Shown in pieces: positions 35,141 through 44,578 of a stretch of DNA of 64,000 nucleotides (the first letter of the stretch is position 1; every line of letters starts with the position of its first letter). The notes under the pieces were generated by a model. That model saw only the letters and a list, made by a program, of their open reading frames with translations. It did not search any database and was not told the origin of the DNA. Source of the DNA: Nocardia vinacea NBRC 16497 (GTDB taxonomy: Bacteria > Actinomycetota > Actinomycetes > Mycobacteriales > Mycobacteriaceae); contig NZ_BAGN01000103.1 in assembly GCF_000308835.1 (NCBI RefSeq), forward strand, positions 1 to 64,000, read 5' to 3'. The position numbers were made by a program, and so were the translations under genes.

Positions 35141-35182
35141 GATGAAGGAGCCGCGGGCGAGGGGGTGCGCGACTCCTTCATC
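35141..35182. other. Hairpin in the gap between cutinase and acyl-CoA dehydrogenase genes
   Basis: GATGAAGGAG (35141-35150) pairs perfectly with CTCCTTCATC (35173-35182). The gap 34966-35336 (371 bases) holds the cutinase promoter region and the end of the acyl-CoA dehydrogenase transcript. The hairpin could be a terminator for the latter, though it stands 155 bases past that stop. Nothing else is seen in the gap. Confidence 0.35.
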
Positions 35183-35336
35183 GTGTCCGAGGGGCAGTCA
35201 CCGCCTCGTCCACGGTTGTGGTGGTTATCAGGACACCGATGACTGCCTCCCGTGCATCATCGTGTGCCCATCCATTGAACCCCGGTCGACACTCGTGCGT
35301 CCCGGCTTCGAACATATGCCGTTCGAGAAGGTCGGA

Positions 35337-36470
35337 TCAGCCGATCGGCGTGTGGCCCAACAGAACTCGACCGGTGAACCGGGTCTGCTTGGCCCGTGGC
35401 AGCGGGTGGAACAGGCAGCCGTGGATGTCGCGGTACCACATCTCCAGCTCGCAGCCGCGCGAAAAGCCCACGCCGCCAACGGTTTCGATGGCCAGTCGGA
35501 CGGTATCGACGAGTGCGTCGGCGGCCACGGTCTTGCGGCTGAGGGTGCGGGCACCATAGCCATCGGTATTGTCGAAGTGCAGATTGTCCGAATCGGTGAA
35601 CATGGCGGCGATCAGATCCGCGGCGGTGGTGTAGGCGTTCATCATTTCGCCCGCGAGCTGGAAGGTATGCGGTTCGGCGCGGTCGGCGACAAGTGCGGCG
35701 GTCGATTCGACCGCGGCGTCGGCGATGCCGAGATAGGCCGCCATCACCAGCGGCATGGCCGCGCCGATCACCACATTCAGCACCGGGGGCCACACGTCGG
35801 CGGGGCGGGTCAGCGAGATCGCGGCATCGGGGACGAAGACGTCCTCGAAGACCACGGTATGGGAGCCGCTGGCCCGCAAACCGATAGTGTCCCAGGTCTT
35901 TTCGATGCGAATACCGGGGGCGTCCAATGGCACCGCGAAGTGCAGCACCTGGGGTCCCTCCGGCGCATCCCCGCGGCGGATACTGGTCACCACCACATTG
36001 CCGACCTCACAGCCGCTGGCGGGCGCCTTGCGCGCGCTCACCCGGAAGCCGCCGTCGACGCGCTCGGCCCGGCCGTTGGATTCGACCCAGTCCGAAGCAC
36101 CGGTGCTGACCAGGATCGCGCCCGCCGCCACCTTGCCGAAGACCGCCGAGGCGTCGATGCCGTGGTTATGCCGCCAGACCTGCGCGGCGACCAGATGGGT
36201 GTGCATGGCGAACGCGACCGCGGTGGACGGATCGTGGCGGCCGAGTTCGCGCAGGATCTCGCCCATCTCGCGGTGCGACACACCGCCGCCGCCGAACTCG
36301 ATGGGAACGAGTGCTGCGGACAGTCCGGTGGCCCGCAGCAGGTCGAAGGCGGCGACGGAGATGTCGCCGGTGCGGTCGCGGGCGGCCACATCGGCGCGCA
36401 GGGTTTCCCCTACCTGGCGTGCCAGGGCGATCCAGTCGGTGGTGGTGATGTCATGGGCGATAGTCGTCAT
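35337..36470 (-). CDS. Acyl-CoA dehydrogenase family flavoprotein
   Basis: A 377-residue protein with the three-part acyl-CoA dehydrogenase fold. The N-terminal helical part contains LRATGLSAALVPIEFGGGGV, the middle beta domain ILVSTGASDWVESNGRAERV and KTWDTIGLRASGSHTVVFED, and the C-terminal part resembles the type-2 (DszC/HpaB-like) branch, ending ETVGGVGFSRGCELEMWYRD then IHGCLFHPLP. That branch includes flavin monooxygenases and nitroalkane-type oxidases as well as true dehydrogenases, so the reaction is open. It is divergent from an HxlR regulator with two operators in the shared 91-base promoter, and is very likely its target. Confidence 0.87.
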   Translation of the reverse strand: MTTIAHDITTTDWIALARQVGETLRADVAARDRTGDISVAAFDLLRATGLSAALVPIEFGGGGVSHREMGEILRELGRHDPSTAVAFAMHTHLVAAQVWRHNHGIDASAVFGKVAAGAILVSTGASDWVESNGRAERVDGGFRVSARKAPASGCEVGNVVVTSIRRGDAPEGPQVLHFAVPLDAPGIRIEKTWDTIGLRASGSHTVVFEDVFVPDAAISLTRPADVWPPVLNVVIGAAMPLVMAAYLGIADAAVESTAALVADRAEPHTFQLAGEMMNAYTTAADLIAAMFTDSDNLHFDNTDGYGARTLSRKTVAADALVDTVRLAIETVGGVGFSRGCELEMWYRDIHGCLFHPLPRAKQTRFTGRVLLGHTPIG

Positions 36471-36504
36471 GTTTCGAAGTTAGGAACGGCCGCGATAACC
36501 GAAT

Positions 36505-36543
36505 AGTCCAGAAAGTGGACTCCCACGGTCCAGAAAATGGACC
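36505..36543. promoter_or_regulatory. Two perfect HxlR-type operators
   Basis: AGTCCA-GAAAG-TGGACT (36505-36521) and GGTCCA-GAAAA-TGGACC (36527-36543) are both perfect 6-base inverted repeats with 5-base spacers. Their centres are 22 bases apart, about two helical turns, so dimers would bind on the same face. They sit between the divergent acyl-CoA dehydrogenase and HxlR genes. Confidence 0.8.
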
Positions 36544-36561
36544 CCGGTTCGCGAGGTGACC

Positions 36562-37242
36562 ATGACCAGCACGACCGCAAGCTACGGCCAGTATTGTCCG
36601 ATCTCCCGTGCACTCGATGTGCTCGGCGAGCGCTGGTCGCTGCTGATCCTGCGTGATCTGCTCATCGGCACGACTCGTTTCAACGATCTGGCGCGCGGTC
36701 TGCCCGGGCTTTCGCGCAGTCTGCTGGCCAAGCGGCTGCGCCAATTCGAGCGGGCCGGATTGATCGACAAGGTGGGCAGCGAATACCTGCTCACCGCCGC
36801 CGGCCGGGAATTGGAGCCGATCCTGTTCGGCCTCGGCGAATGGGGTGCACGCTGGACCTTCGGCGAACCGCAGCCCGAGGAGCTGGATGCCGGGCTGCTG
36901 GTGTGGTGGATGCACTCCCGGCTGGATACGTCCACGTTTCCGGGTAAGCGTCACGTGTTGTGCGTGCGGTTCACCGACGACTTCCGCCGCTATTGGATCG
37001 TCATCGAATCGGGTGTGCCTTCGGTGTGTGATGCCGATCCCGGCTATCCGGTCGACGTCACCATCAGCTCCGATGTCGAATCGCTGTACCAGGTTTGGCT
37101 GGGACGCATTCCGCTCTCGCACGCGATGCGAACCGGCCGAGTGGAATTCACCGGGCCGACTGCGCTTACCCGGCGGATGCCGTCGGTACTGCGACTGAGT
37201 CCCGTTGCGGGATATGCGGATCCGGTTGTACGCGCCTCGTGA
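36562..37242 (+). CDS. HxlR-family regulator with C-terminal SCP2-like domain
   Basis: A 226-residue protein. The N-terminal winged helix is of HxlR type: YCPISRALDVLGERWSLLIL (11-30), RDLLIGTTRFNDLARGLPGL and SRSLLAKRLRQFERAGLIDK, with C12 at the usual cysteine position. The last ~110 residues are an added domain resembling SCP2/sterol-carrier folds (VDVTISSDVESLYQVWLGRI), which may bind a hydrophobic ligand. ATG 36562 with GAGG just ahead is preferred to GTG 36556. It probably regulates itself and the divergent acyl-CoA dehydrogenase through the paired operators, responding to a lipid-like or aromatic compound. Confidence 0.9.
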   Translation: MTSTTASYGQYCPISRALDVLGERWSLLILRDLLIGTTRFNDLARGLPGLSRSLLAKRLRQFERAGLIDKVGSEYLLTAAGRELEPILFGLGEWGARWTFGEPQPEELDAGLLVWWMHSRLDTSTFPGKRHVLCVRFTDDFRRYWIVIESGVPSVCDADPGYPVDVTISSDVESLYQVWLGRIPLSHAMRTGRVEFTGPTALTRRMPSVLRLSPVAGYADPVVRAS

Positions 37243-37245
37243 CCA

Positions 37246-37476
37246 TTACGCAGTAGTCTCCCGCGCGTAGATGTAGTAGCGGTAGACGCCGTCCCCGGGA
37301 TCGGCGCTCAGCGGCCACTCGCCGTCGGCGATGAACCATGCCCATTCGAGAGCGAGGCCCGCGTCGCGTTCGGCCATCGACTTCGCCCGGTCCAAGGAGC
37401 TGTCGGTGCCGAGGGCCTGGTCGTCGGTGCCGCAGAACTCGCAGCTGTGCACCCGCCGCACCTCGTATGCGATCAC
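37246..37476 (-). CDS. Small hypothetical protein with CxxC
   Basis: A 76-residue protein starting at GTG 37476, chosen because GGAGG lies exactly 7 bases ahead. Longer frames to 37623 lack a ribosome site. It begins with a strand-like VIAYEVRRVHSCEFCG holding a CxxC pair, has a helical middle (RAKSMAERDAGLALEWAWFI) and ends in GVYRYYIYARETTA. Two cysteines alone suggest a half zinc site or a redox pair. The family is unknown. It is convergent with the HxlR gene, the two stops being 3 bases apart. Confidence 0.62.
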   Translation of the reverse strand: MIAYEVRRVHSCEFCGTDDQALGTDSSLDRAKSMAERDAGLALEWAWFIADGEWPLSADPGDGVYRYYIYARETTA

Positions 37477-37674
37477 TTGGTTACCTCCGGGCATCCAGGT
37501 TAGACCTGGTTGTTCGGTGTGCACCGATAACGTTCGCCGGGTGCGGCCGATAAACAGCTCGACAGGCTCGTCCGCTCGGGGGACCGCGGGTCGCATGGGG
37601 AGTTCCGGAAGTGGCGTCCGCAACGAATCGGTGGGGGCACCAGTTCGAATCGAATACGCAAGGGATGTGTTCCG

Positions 37675-38304
37675 ATGTCGATATCGACGGTGAAATATCT
37701 AGTGCCGCTTGGCTGCTGCGTGGTTCTCGCGCTGGCCGGTTGCGCGGGTGGTGATGACCGCCACGGTACGGCCGCAGGCACGAGTGCGGTGCCGACCAGC
37801 GCCGGCAGCCGCGTGCCGGGGCCGAGCGTGGCAGCCACAGACCGACCAACTGGAGCAACCGGCGAACCGGCTTCGCCGTTACCGCCGATACCGGCGTGCG
37901 TCGGCAGCCAGCTCATAGTCGGCGTGGAACCGATGTCGCCCGGCGCGGGCCACCGCGGTGTGCGCGTGCATTTCTCGGTCGTGGGAGCCAGCGGTGCGTG
38001 CACGCTGACCGGATACCCGGGCGTGGATACCGGCCCCGGCGGGCCGCTCCTGCACGCCGAACGCACATTGCGCGGCTATCTGGGCGGCCTCCCGGCCGAT
38101 ATCGATACGCCACCGACCGTCGTCCTGGACCACGACCACAATGCCGAGGCCGTGGTCGAGGGTGGCGCGGTCGATGCGGAAGGCAACCAGTGCCCCACGT
38201 ATACGAAGCTTCTGGTCACCGCCCCGGACACCACCGACACGCACGCGGTAAGCACCACCATCGACACTTGCACGCTGAGCGTTCACCCGGTGACCGCCCA
38301 CTAG
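37675..38304 (+). CDS. Lipoprotein, DUF4232 family
   Basis: A 209-residue lipoprotein. The signal peptide ends in the lipobox ALAGC with C23 as the lipidated residue. A disordered Thr/Ser/Pro/Gly linker (24-70) leads to a DUF4232 domain (about 74-207) with two cysteine pairs (ASGACTLTGYPGVD; GNQCPTYTKLL and IDTCTLSVHP). AGGGA stands 9 bases ahead of the ATG. DUF4232 lipoproteins are common on the surface of Nocardia, Mycobacterium and Streptomyces; their function is unknown. It is convergent with the acyl-CoA dehydrogenase gene. Confidence 0.87.
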   Translation: MSISTVKYLVPLGCCVVLALAGCAGGDDRHGTAAGTSAVPTSAGSRVPGPSVAATDRPTGATGEPASPLPPIPACVGSQLIVGVEPMSPGAGHRGVRVHFSVVGASGACTLTGYPGVDTGPGGPLLHAERTLRGYLGGLPADIDTPPTVVLDHDHNAEAVVEGGAVDAEGNQCPTYTKLLVTAPDTTDTHAVSTTIDTCTLSVHPVTAH

Positions 38305-38309
38305 CGATT

Positions 38310-39599
38310 TCAGAGGTTGCCGACAATGTGTTCCAGGCGGCGGGCCACCAGTTCTCGGGCCTGTTCGCGCAGGGCGGGGCGGTAGCCGCTGGGGTACACC
38401 GGGTCGCCGGGGGTGTAATCCTTGAGGACTTCCTTGGCGAGGGTGATCTTGTGGACCTCGGTGGGGCCGTCGGCGATCGCCATGACCTCGGCGTAGTTCA
38501 TCATGTCGACGAACGGGAGGTCCTGGCTGACGCCGATGGCGCCGTGCAGATGCAGTGCGCGCTGGGCAATATCGTGCATCACCTTCGGCATCGCCACCTT
38601 GATAGCGGCAATGTCCTTGCGCACCTTCAGATAGTCCTGCTCCTTATCGATGCGCCAGGCGGTGCGCAGGACGAGCAGGCGGAACTGCTCCATCTCGATC
38701 CAGCTGTCGGCGATGCGTTCCTGGGTCATCTGCAGACCCGCGAGCGGCCCTTTGCGCATCGGCCGGGAGACCGCGCGTTCGGCCATCATGTCGAAGGCCT
38801 TGCGCACCAGCGCGACTGTGCGCATCGCGTGGTGCACCCGACCGCCGCCGAGGCGGGTCTGCGCGACGATGAAGCCCATACCCTCACGGCCGAGCAGGTG
38901 GTCGGCGGGCACCCGGACATCGGTGAAGCGCAGATGTCCCTCGTGCTCGCTGAAACCGTGCACGTGGAAGTTCTTGACGATCTCCAGGCCGGGGGTGTCG
39001 GCGGGCACGATGAACATCGACATGCCCTGGTACGGGCTGACATCCGGATTCGTGACCACCATGACGATATGGAAGCTGGCGAACTGCGCGTTCGAGTTGA
39101 ACCACTTCTCGCCGTTGATGACCCAGGAGTCGCCGTCGCGCACGGCGCGGGTCTTGAACAGCGTCGGATCCGAGCCGCCGGTCGGTTCGGTCATGACATA
39201 GCAGGAACCGATCTCACCGGCCAGCAGCGGCTCCAGGTACTTCGCCTGCTGTTCCTCGGTGCCGTAGTGCGCGAGTATTTCCGCGTTACCGGAATCCGGT
39301 GCCTGGCAACCGAATACCGACGGAGCCCACACCGAGGTGCCGAGCACCTCGTTGAGCAGGCCGAGCTTTAGCTGCCCGTAGCCGGGGCCGCCCAGTTCCG
39401 GTCCGAGATGGCAGGCCCACAGTCCCTGTTCCTTCACCTTCTCCTTCAGCGGCCGCATCAGCGCCATCGCCTCGGTATCGGTGCGGTCGTAGGGATTCGG
39501 GTAGAGCAGATCGAGGGGCTCCACCTCGGTGCGGACGAACTCCGCCGCCCAGTCCAACTTCTGCTGGTATTCCGGGTCGGTTTCGAAATCCCAAGCCAT
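38310..39599 (-). CDS. Acyl-CoA dehydrogenase
   Basis: A 429-residue acyl-CoA dehydrogenase of the longer type seen in branched-chain or aromatic acyl-CoA breakdown. Marks are CYVMTEPTGGSDPTLFKTRA (FAD/substrate domain), VINGEKWFNSNA, FTDVRVPADHLLG, the C-terminal LHLHGAIGVSQDLPFVDMMN then YAEVMAIADGPTEVHKI, and a closing arginine-rich helix. It starts 2 bases after the TetR stop and is the last gene of the SDR/ADH/TetR operon. It should take electrons to an electron-transferring flavoprotein. The chain it serves is unknown. Confidence 0.9.
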   Translation of the reverse strand: MAWDFETDPEYQQKLDWAAEFVRTEVEPLDLLYPNPYDRTDTEAMALMRPLKEKVKEQGLWACHLGPELGGPGYGQLKLGLLNEVLGTSVWAPSVFGCQAPDSGNAEILAHYGTEEQQAKYLEPLLAGEIGSCYVMTEPTGGSDPTLFKTRAVRDGDSWVINGEKWFNSNAQFASFHIVMVVTNPDVSPYQGMSMFIVPADTPGLEIVKNFHVHGFSEHEGHLRFTDVRVPADHLLGREGMGFIVAQTRLGGGRVHHAMRTVALVRKAFDMMAERAVSRPMRKGPLAGLQMTQERIADSWIEMEQFRLLVLRTAWRIDKEQDYLKVRKDIAAIKVAMPKVMHDIAQRALHLHGAIGVSQDLPFVDMMNYAEVMAIADGPTEVHKITLAKEVLKDYTPGDPVYPSGYRPALREQARELVARRLEHIVGNL

Positions 39600-39601
39600 G
39601 G

Positions 39602-40285
39602 TCAGCCTTTCGTGTCGGTGATGCCGTCGAGAATGGTGGACGCCACTATGTCGGCGATTTCGTCGGGGGAGCGCCCGCCGTGCGGGCGATACCAGAAGGT
39701 CACCATGTTCAGCATGCCGAGCACACTGTTGGTGACCACGTGGTCGTCGGTGCGCAGCAGGCCCGCCGCATGCCCCGCGTCGATGACGCGCTGCCAGCAG
39801 GCCTGTATTTCGTCACGCATTTCCTGTAGTTCTTCGCCGCGCTCACCGGTCAGTGCGGTGACGTCGCGCAATTGGATGGCGACCTCGCGGCGGTGCTCGA
39901 TGATCAGCCCGACGTGGCTGTGGATCAGCTTGCGCAACTTGACGATCGGGTCGTCGATGCCGCGGGAGATCCGCTGGGCATCGGTGAGCATGAGCTGGAT
40001 GTAATCGCGCAGGATCTGCCAGAGCAGCTCTTCCTTGGAACCGATGTGGTAATACAGCGCACCCCGCTGTACCCCGGCTCGATCACCGATTTCCGCGACG
40101 CCGGTTCCGTGAAAACCCTGTTCCGCGAACAGTTCCACCGCGGCTGCCACGATGCGCGCCCTGGTCGCCTCCGCCGTGGTCTCCGCGGCCGGTGGACGAC
40201 CGCGGCGACGAGGCGAGGCCAACTCTGGCCCACCCGTCGCCCGGCTACCACCCCTCATCGAATCGTTGCGCGATGCTGCGGTCAT
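39602..40285 (-). CDS. TetR-family regulator of the operon
   Basis: A 227-residue TetR protein with a ~35-residue arginine/proline-rich leader (PRRRGRPPAAETTAEATRAR) before the helix-turn-helix GFHGTGVAEIGDRAGVQRGA, then LYYHIGSKEELL. The C-terminal part contains TFWYRPHGGRSPDEIADIVA, like the KstR2/FadR-type TetR group that senses acyl-CoA or CoA thioesters. It lies third in its operon with an ATGA overlap to the ADH gene, so it is co-expressed with the enzymes it probably controls. No clear operator was found before the first gene. Confidence 0.87.
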   Translation of the reverse strand: MTAASRNDSMRGGSRATGGPELASPRRRGRPPAAETTAEATRARIVAAAVELFAEQGFHGTGVAEIGDRAGVQRGALYYHIGSKEELLWQILRDYIQLMLTDAQRISRGIDDPIVKLRKLIHSHVGLIIEHRREVAIQLRDVTALTGERGEELQEMRDEIQACWQRVIDAGHAAGLLRTDDHVVTNSVLGMLNMVTFWYRPHGGRSPDEIADIVASTILDGITDTKG

Positions 40286-41331
40286 CGGCGCGGATCCAAG
40301 ACGACTTTGGAAACCCCGTCGGCACGGTCGGCGAACATGCGGTAGGCGTTCGCGCCGTCCGACATCGGGAATCGGTGTGTGACAACGGCTTCGGGCCGGA
40401 TTCGGCCGGCCGCGGTGAGCCGCAGCAGTGCGGGCAGCTCGTATTGGATCGAGCAGAGTCCGATATGGAATTCGAGCTCCTTGACCTGTGCCAACTGCAT
40501 ATGGAACGGGAAGGCGCGATTATGACTGACGCCGACCACCCCGACCCGGCCACGATGTCCGACGGCGCTGATGGCGAGTTTGATGGTCGCATCGACGCCG
40601 ACCGCCTCGATCGCGACATCCGCACCACCGCTGAGCATTTCGCGGATGACGGTCTTGGGTTCGTCGGATTCGACTATCTCCGCGCCCAATTCGGCGGCGC
40701 GCTTGCGGCGCTCGGCCACCAGATCCACCCCGAGCACCCGCGCCGCGCCCATCGCGAATGCCGACTGCACGGCCATCAGCCCGACCGGTCCCAGCCCGAT
40801 CACCACTACGGTCTCACCGGGCGCAATTCGGGTGCGGCGCGCGCCGTACCAGGCAGTCGGCGCGTTGTCGGTGAGCACGATCGCGGCCTCGTCGCTGACC
40901 GAATCGGGCAGCCGTACCAGATTCCCCTCGGCGTGGGGGACCGCGAGATATTCCGCCTGCGCACCAGCGAGCGATCCGCCGAGTCCATAGCAGGCGTCGG
41001 CAGGCATCGGATGGCGTTCACAGGCTGCCACGATGCCGGCCTTGCACTTCGCGCAGCGGTTACAGCCGACGGATGCGGAGACCAGCACCCGGTCACCGAC
41101 CGAGAATCCCTGTATGTCCGAACCCAATTCGACGATCTCGCCGACCGCCTCGTGGCCGATGCTGTATCCGGTGCCGTCGGTGAAGCCGTGCCCGGCGTAG
41201 ATGTGCAGATCACTGCCGCAGATTCCGGCGGCGGTCACCCGAACGATGGCGCCGTCGCGGCCCGGCAGCACCGGATCGGGGACCTCGGTGTACGAGATCT
41301 GTTGCGGGCCTTGGTAAGTCAATGCCTTCAT
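40282..41331 (-). CDS. Zinc-dependent alcohol dehydrogenase
   Basis: A 349-residue medium-chain dehydrogenase. The catalytic zinc ligands are C38 (GICGSD) and H60-E61 (GHEAVGE); the structural zinc set is C90, C93, C96 and C104; the cofactor loop is VIGLGPVGLMA. It should oxidise an alcohol or reduce an aldehyde or ketone with NAD(P). ATG 41331 overlaps the SDR stop (ATGA), and its own stop overlaps the TetR start (40282-40285). It is part of an SDR/ADH/TetR/acyl-CoA dehydrogenase unit that could carry an alcohol through aldehyde or ketone steps. The substrate is unknown. Confidence 0.91.
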   Translation of the reverse strand: MKALTYQGPQQISYTEVPDPVLPGRDGAIVRVTAAGICGSDLHIYAGHGFTDGTGYSIGHEAVGEIVELGSDIQGFSVGDRVLVSASVGCNRCAKCKAGIVAACERHPMPADACYGLGGSLAGAQAEYLAVPHAEGNLVRLPDSVSDEAAIVLTDNAPTAWYGARRTRIAPGETVVVIGLGPVGLMAVQSAFAMGAARVLGVDLVAERRKRAAELGAEIVESDEPKTVIREMLSGGADVAIEAVGVDATIKLAISAVGHRGRVGVVGVSHNRAFPFHMQLAQVKELEFHIGLCSIQYELPALLRLTAAGRIRPEAVVTHRFPMSDGANAYRMFADRADGVSKVVLDPRR

Positions 41332-42077
41332 CGCCAACCACCATCCAGTGCCAGAGTTGCGCCGGTGCAATACGCCGAGGCGTCCGTCGCGAAGTACAGT
41401 GCCGCGCCGACGATCTCATCCGGGCGGCCGATCCGCCCGAGTGCCATATGCCGAGTCAGCTCGGTGCGCAACTCATCGGGCCACGCCTTGGAAATATCCG
41501 TCTCGAACGGACCGCATCGAATCGTGTTGACCCGCACCGTCGGTGCGAAACTCTGCGCGAGTCCGCCGGTGAGATTGGCCAATCCCGCCTTGGCGGCCGC
41601 ATAGGGCACCGCGAGCGGTTCCGGACGTTCGGCTTCGATCGAGGAGATATTGATGATCGACCCGCCACCGGCGGCGACCATCCGGGTACCGATCAAGGTC
41701 GACAAGCGGAACGGGCCCTTGAGATTGACCGCGATCACCTTGTCGAACATGTCCTCGCTCACCTGATCCAGGCTCGGATACAGCAGCGACATCCCGGCAT
41801 TGTTGACCAGCACGTCGACCTTGCCGAATTCCGCGTAGGCCGCCTCGACCAGTGCATCGCACTGTGCCCAATGGCTGACATTGCAGGCCACCGGCAATGC
41901 GCGCCGACCATGGGTGTTCTTCACCTCATCGGCCAGCTCGACGCACCCGTCGAGTTTGCGACTGGCGATCACCACATCCGCACCGGCCGCGGCGAAGGCC
42001 AGCACCATCTCCCGACCGAGCCCGCGGCTACCGCCCGTGACCAGCGCGACCTTATCCGCTAACGACTGTCCTGGCAT
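41328..42077 (-). CDS. Short-chain dehydrogenase/reductase
   Basis: A 249-residue classical SDR with the NAD(P) loop TGGSRGLG (14-21), NNAG (92-95), active serine S145 and the YxxxK pair Y159/K163; it ends in the usual TLALDGGWR. The arginine after the glycine loop (SRK, 39-41) suggests NADP use. ATG 42077 is chosen (GGAG 4 bases ahead, a little close); an ATG at 42113 adds 12 residues. It is the first gene of a four-gene operon and is divergent from glcB, with 156 bases between the starts. Confidence 0.9.
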   Translation of the reverse strand: MPGQSLADKVALVTGGSRGLGREMVLAFAAAGADVVIASRKLDGCVELADEVKNTHGRRALPVACNVSHWAQCDALVEAAYAEFGKVDVLVNNAGMSLLYPSLDQVSEDMFDKVIAVNLKGPFRLSTLIGTRMVAAGGGSIINISSIEAERPEPLAVPYAAAKAGLANLTGGLAQSFAPTVRVNTIRCGPFETDISKAWPDELRTELTRHMALGRIGRPDEIVGAALYFATDASAYCTGATLALDGGWR

Positions 42078-42233
42078 TGCGCTCCATTGCTCCGGCTGCC
42101 GGTAATGTTCCAATCAGTACATTAATTCCGCCGAGCGATACAATCAAGGCCCCGACACACCGTCACATCACTACCGATGGGTAACATTGGTTGCGATTTT
42201 TCCCACCCGGCTTTCTCAAAAGTGAGGCAGTAG

Positions 42234-44417
42234 ATGACAGAGCGGATTCAGGTCGGCGGGCTCCAGGTGGCCAGCGTTCTCCACGAGTTCATCGAGAACG
42301 AGGCGCTCCCCGGAACCGGCGTAGATTCCGCCGCGTTCTGGGCCGGAGCCGAGCAGGTCATCAATGACCTCGCTCCGCGCAACCGCGTCCTGCTGGCCGA
42401 ACGCGACGAGATCCAGGGCAAGCTCGATGCCTGGCACGCCGAGCACCCCGGCGCGAACTACGACAAGGCCGCCTACAAGAGCTTCCTCGGCGATATCGGC
42501 TACCTGCGCGCGGAACCGGCCGACTTCAAGATCGCCACCCAGAATGTGGACGACGAGATCGCCACCACCGCGGGCCCGCAGCTGGTGGTGCCGGTGATGA
42601 ACGCTCGCTTCGCGATCAATGCCGCGAATGCGCGCTGGGGTTCGCTCTACGACGCCCTCTACGGCACCGACGCCATCTCCGAGGCCGACGGCGGCGAGAA
42701 GGGCACCGGTTACAACCCGGTCCGCGGCGGCCGCGTGATCGAGTTCGCGCGCAAGTTCCTCGATACTGCCGCCCCGCTGGCCAACGGCTCGCACCGGTCC
42801 TCGACGCACTACGCGATCGATGGCGGGAAGCTGGCGGTCACGCTGAGCGACGACGGGGTCACCACGCTGGCCGCCGATGGTGCGGAACTGGTCGGCTACC
42901 TGGGCGATCCGGCCTCGCCGACCTCGATCCTGTTGAAGCACAACGGTTTGCACATCGACATCCAGATCGACGCCGCCTCGCCGATCGGCAAGACCGATCC
43001 GGCGGGTGTCAAAGATGTGGTGCTGGAGTCCGCGGTCACCACGATCATGGACTTCGAGGATTCGGTCGCCGCGGTGGACGCCGAGGACAAGGTGCTCTGC
43101 TACCACAACTGGCTCGGCCTGATGAAGGGCGAGTTGGCGGAGAAGGTGACCAAGGGTGATAAGACCTTCACCCGCACCATGAACCCGGACCGCGTCTACA
43201 CCGCGGTCGGCGGCGGCGAACTGGTGCTGCACGGCCGTTCACTGCTGTTCGTGCGCAATGTCGGTCACCTGATGACCTCCGACGCGATCATCGATGCCGA
43301 GGGCAATGAGGTGCCAGAGGGCATCATGGACGGCCTGATCACCTCGCTGATCGCCAAGCACAGCCTGCTCGGCGATACCGAGCTGAAGAACAGCCGCTCC
43401 GGTTCGGTCTACATCGTGAAGCCGAAGATGCACGGCCCGGACGAGGTCGCGTTCACCAACGAGCTGTTCGGCCGGATCGAGGACGTCCTCGGCCTGACCC
43501 GCAACACCCTCAAGGTCGGCATCATGGACGAGGAGCGCCGCACTACGGTCAACCTGAAGGCCTGTATTCAGGCCGCTGCCGAGCGCGTGGTGTTCATCAA
43601 CACCGGCTTCCTGGACCGCACCGGCGACGAGATCCACACCTCCATGGAGGCCGGGCCGATGGTCCGCAAGGCCGAGATGAAGACCCAGCAGTGGATCCTG
43701 TCCTACGAGGACTGGAACGTCGATGCCGGTCTGGCCGCCGGACTGCCCGGTAAGGCGCAGATCGGTAAGGGCATGTGGGCCATGCCGGATCTGATGCACG
43801 ACATGCTCGAGCAGAAGATCGGCCACCCGCGCGCGGGCGCCAACACCGCCTGGGTGCCCTCGCCGACCGCGGCCACCCTGCATGCGACGCACTACCACCA
43901 GGTCGACGTGTTCGAGCGGCAGCAGGAGATCGCCGCCGGCGGCCGCCGCGCCACCGTCGATCAGATCCTGGAGATCCCGCTCGCGGCCGATCCGAACTGG
44001 ACCGAGGAGGAGAAGCGCCAGGAGCTGGACAACAACTCCCAGGGCATTCTCGGCTATGTGGTGCGCTGGATCGACCAGGGCGTCGGCTGCTCCAAGGTGC
44101 CCGACATCCGGGATATCGGTCTCATGGAAGACCGTGCGACCCTGCGCATTTCGAGCCAGCTGATGGCGAACTGGCTGCGCCACGGTGTGGTCACCGCCGA
44201 TGAGGTGGTGGCCAGCCTGGAGCGGATGGCGCCGGTGGTCGACAAGCAGAATGCGGGCGATCCGAACTACCGGCCGATGGCGGCGGACTTCGCGGGCAGC
44301 ATCGCGTTCCAGGCCGCGAAGGAACTGGTGCTGGAGGGCACCAAGCAGCCGAACGGCTACACCGAGCCGATCCTGCACCGCCGTCGCCGGGAGGCCAAGG
44401 CGCTGGCTTGCGTCTGA
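42234..44417 (+). CDS. glcB: Malate synthase G
   Basis: A 727-residue single-chain malate synthase G, the second glyoxylate-shunt enzyme, which condenses glyoxylate with acetyl-CoA. Family stretches are GLVQ-like [20 protein letters not shown] at the start, [90 protein letters not shown] and [17 protein letters not shown] near the C-terminus. It is needed for growth on acetate, fatty acids or sterols, which suits the fat-oxidising genes around it. A 15-base perfect stem terminator follows. Isocitrate lyase is not in this window. Confidence 0.97.
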   Translation: MTERIQVGGLQVASVLHEFIENEALPGTGVDSAAFWAGAEQVINDLAPRNRVLLAERDEIQGKLDAWHAEHPGANYDKAAYKSFLGDIGYLRAEPADFKIATQNVDDEIATTAGPQLVVPVMNARFAINAANARWGSLYDALYGTDAISEADGGEKGTGYNPVRGGRVIEFARKFLDTAAPLANGSHRSSTHYAIDGGKLAVTLSDDGVTTLAADGAELVGYLGDPASPTSILLKHNGLHIDIQIDAASPIGKTDPAGVKDVVLESAVTTIMDFEDSVAAVDAEDKVLCYHNWLGLMKGELAEKVTKGDKTFTRTMNPDRVYTAVGGGELVLHGRSLLFVRNVGHLMTSDAIIDAEGNEVPEGIMDGLITSLIAKHSLLGDTELKNSRSGSVYIVKPKMHGPDEVAFTNELFGRIEDVLGLTRNTLKVGIMDEERRTTVNLKACIQAAAERVVFINTGFLDRTGDEIHTSMEAGPMVRKAEMKTQQWILSYEDWNVDAGLAAGLPGKAQIGKGMWAMPDLMHDMLEQKIGHPRAGANTAWVPSPTAATLHATHYHQVDVFERQQEIAAGGRRATVDQILEIPLAADPNWTEEEKRQELDNNSQGILGYVVRWIDQGVGCSKVPDIRDIGLMEDRATLRISSQLMANWLRHGVVTADEVVASLERMAPVVDKQNAGDPNYRPMAADFAGSIAFQAAKELVLEGTKQPNGYTEPILHRRRREAKALACV

Positions 44418-44436
44418 GACGTTCCGAGTAACTCGT

Positions 44437-44473
44437 GAATCCCCTGCCCGGGAGGTTGCCGGGCAGGGGATTC
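44437..44473 (+). terminator. Terminator of glcB
   Basis: A perfect 15-base stem (GAATCCCCTGCCCGG, 44437-44451, with 44459-44473) and 7-base loop lie 19 bases after the glcB stop. Confidence 0.88.
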
Positions 44474-44578
44474 GCATACCACATGACGGCCGTCGGCGGG
44501 GCGGATGACTGGTTTCGACCTACATAACGATCCGTTACCCTGGGCGCTGCACGAGATCGTCGGATGTGAGGAAGTTGT

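Noticed and set aside
37500..38066. 188-codon minus-strand frame opposite the lipoprotein gene
   Set aside because: The plus strand carries a clear lipobox and DUF4232 domain; the opposing frame is Pro/Arg-rich without a motif.
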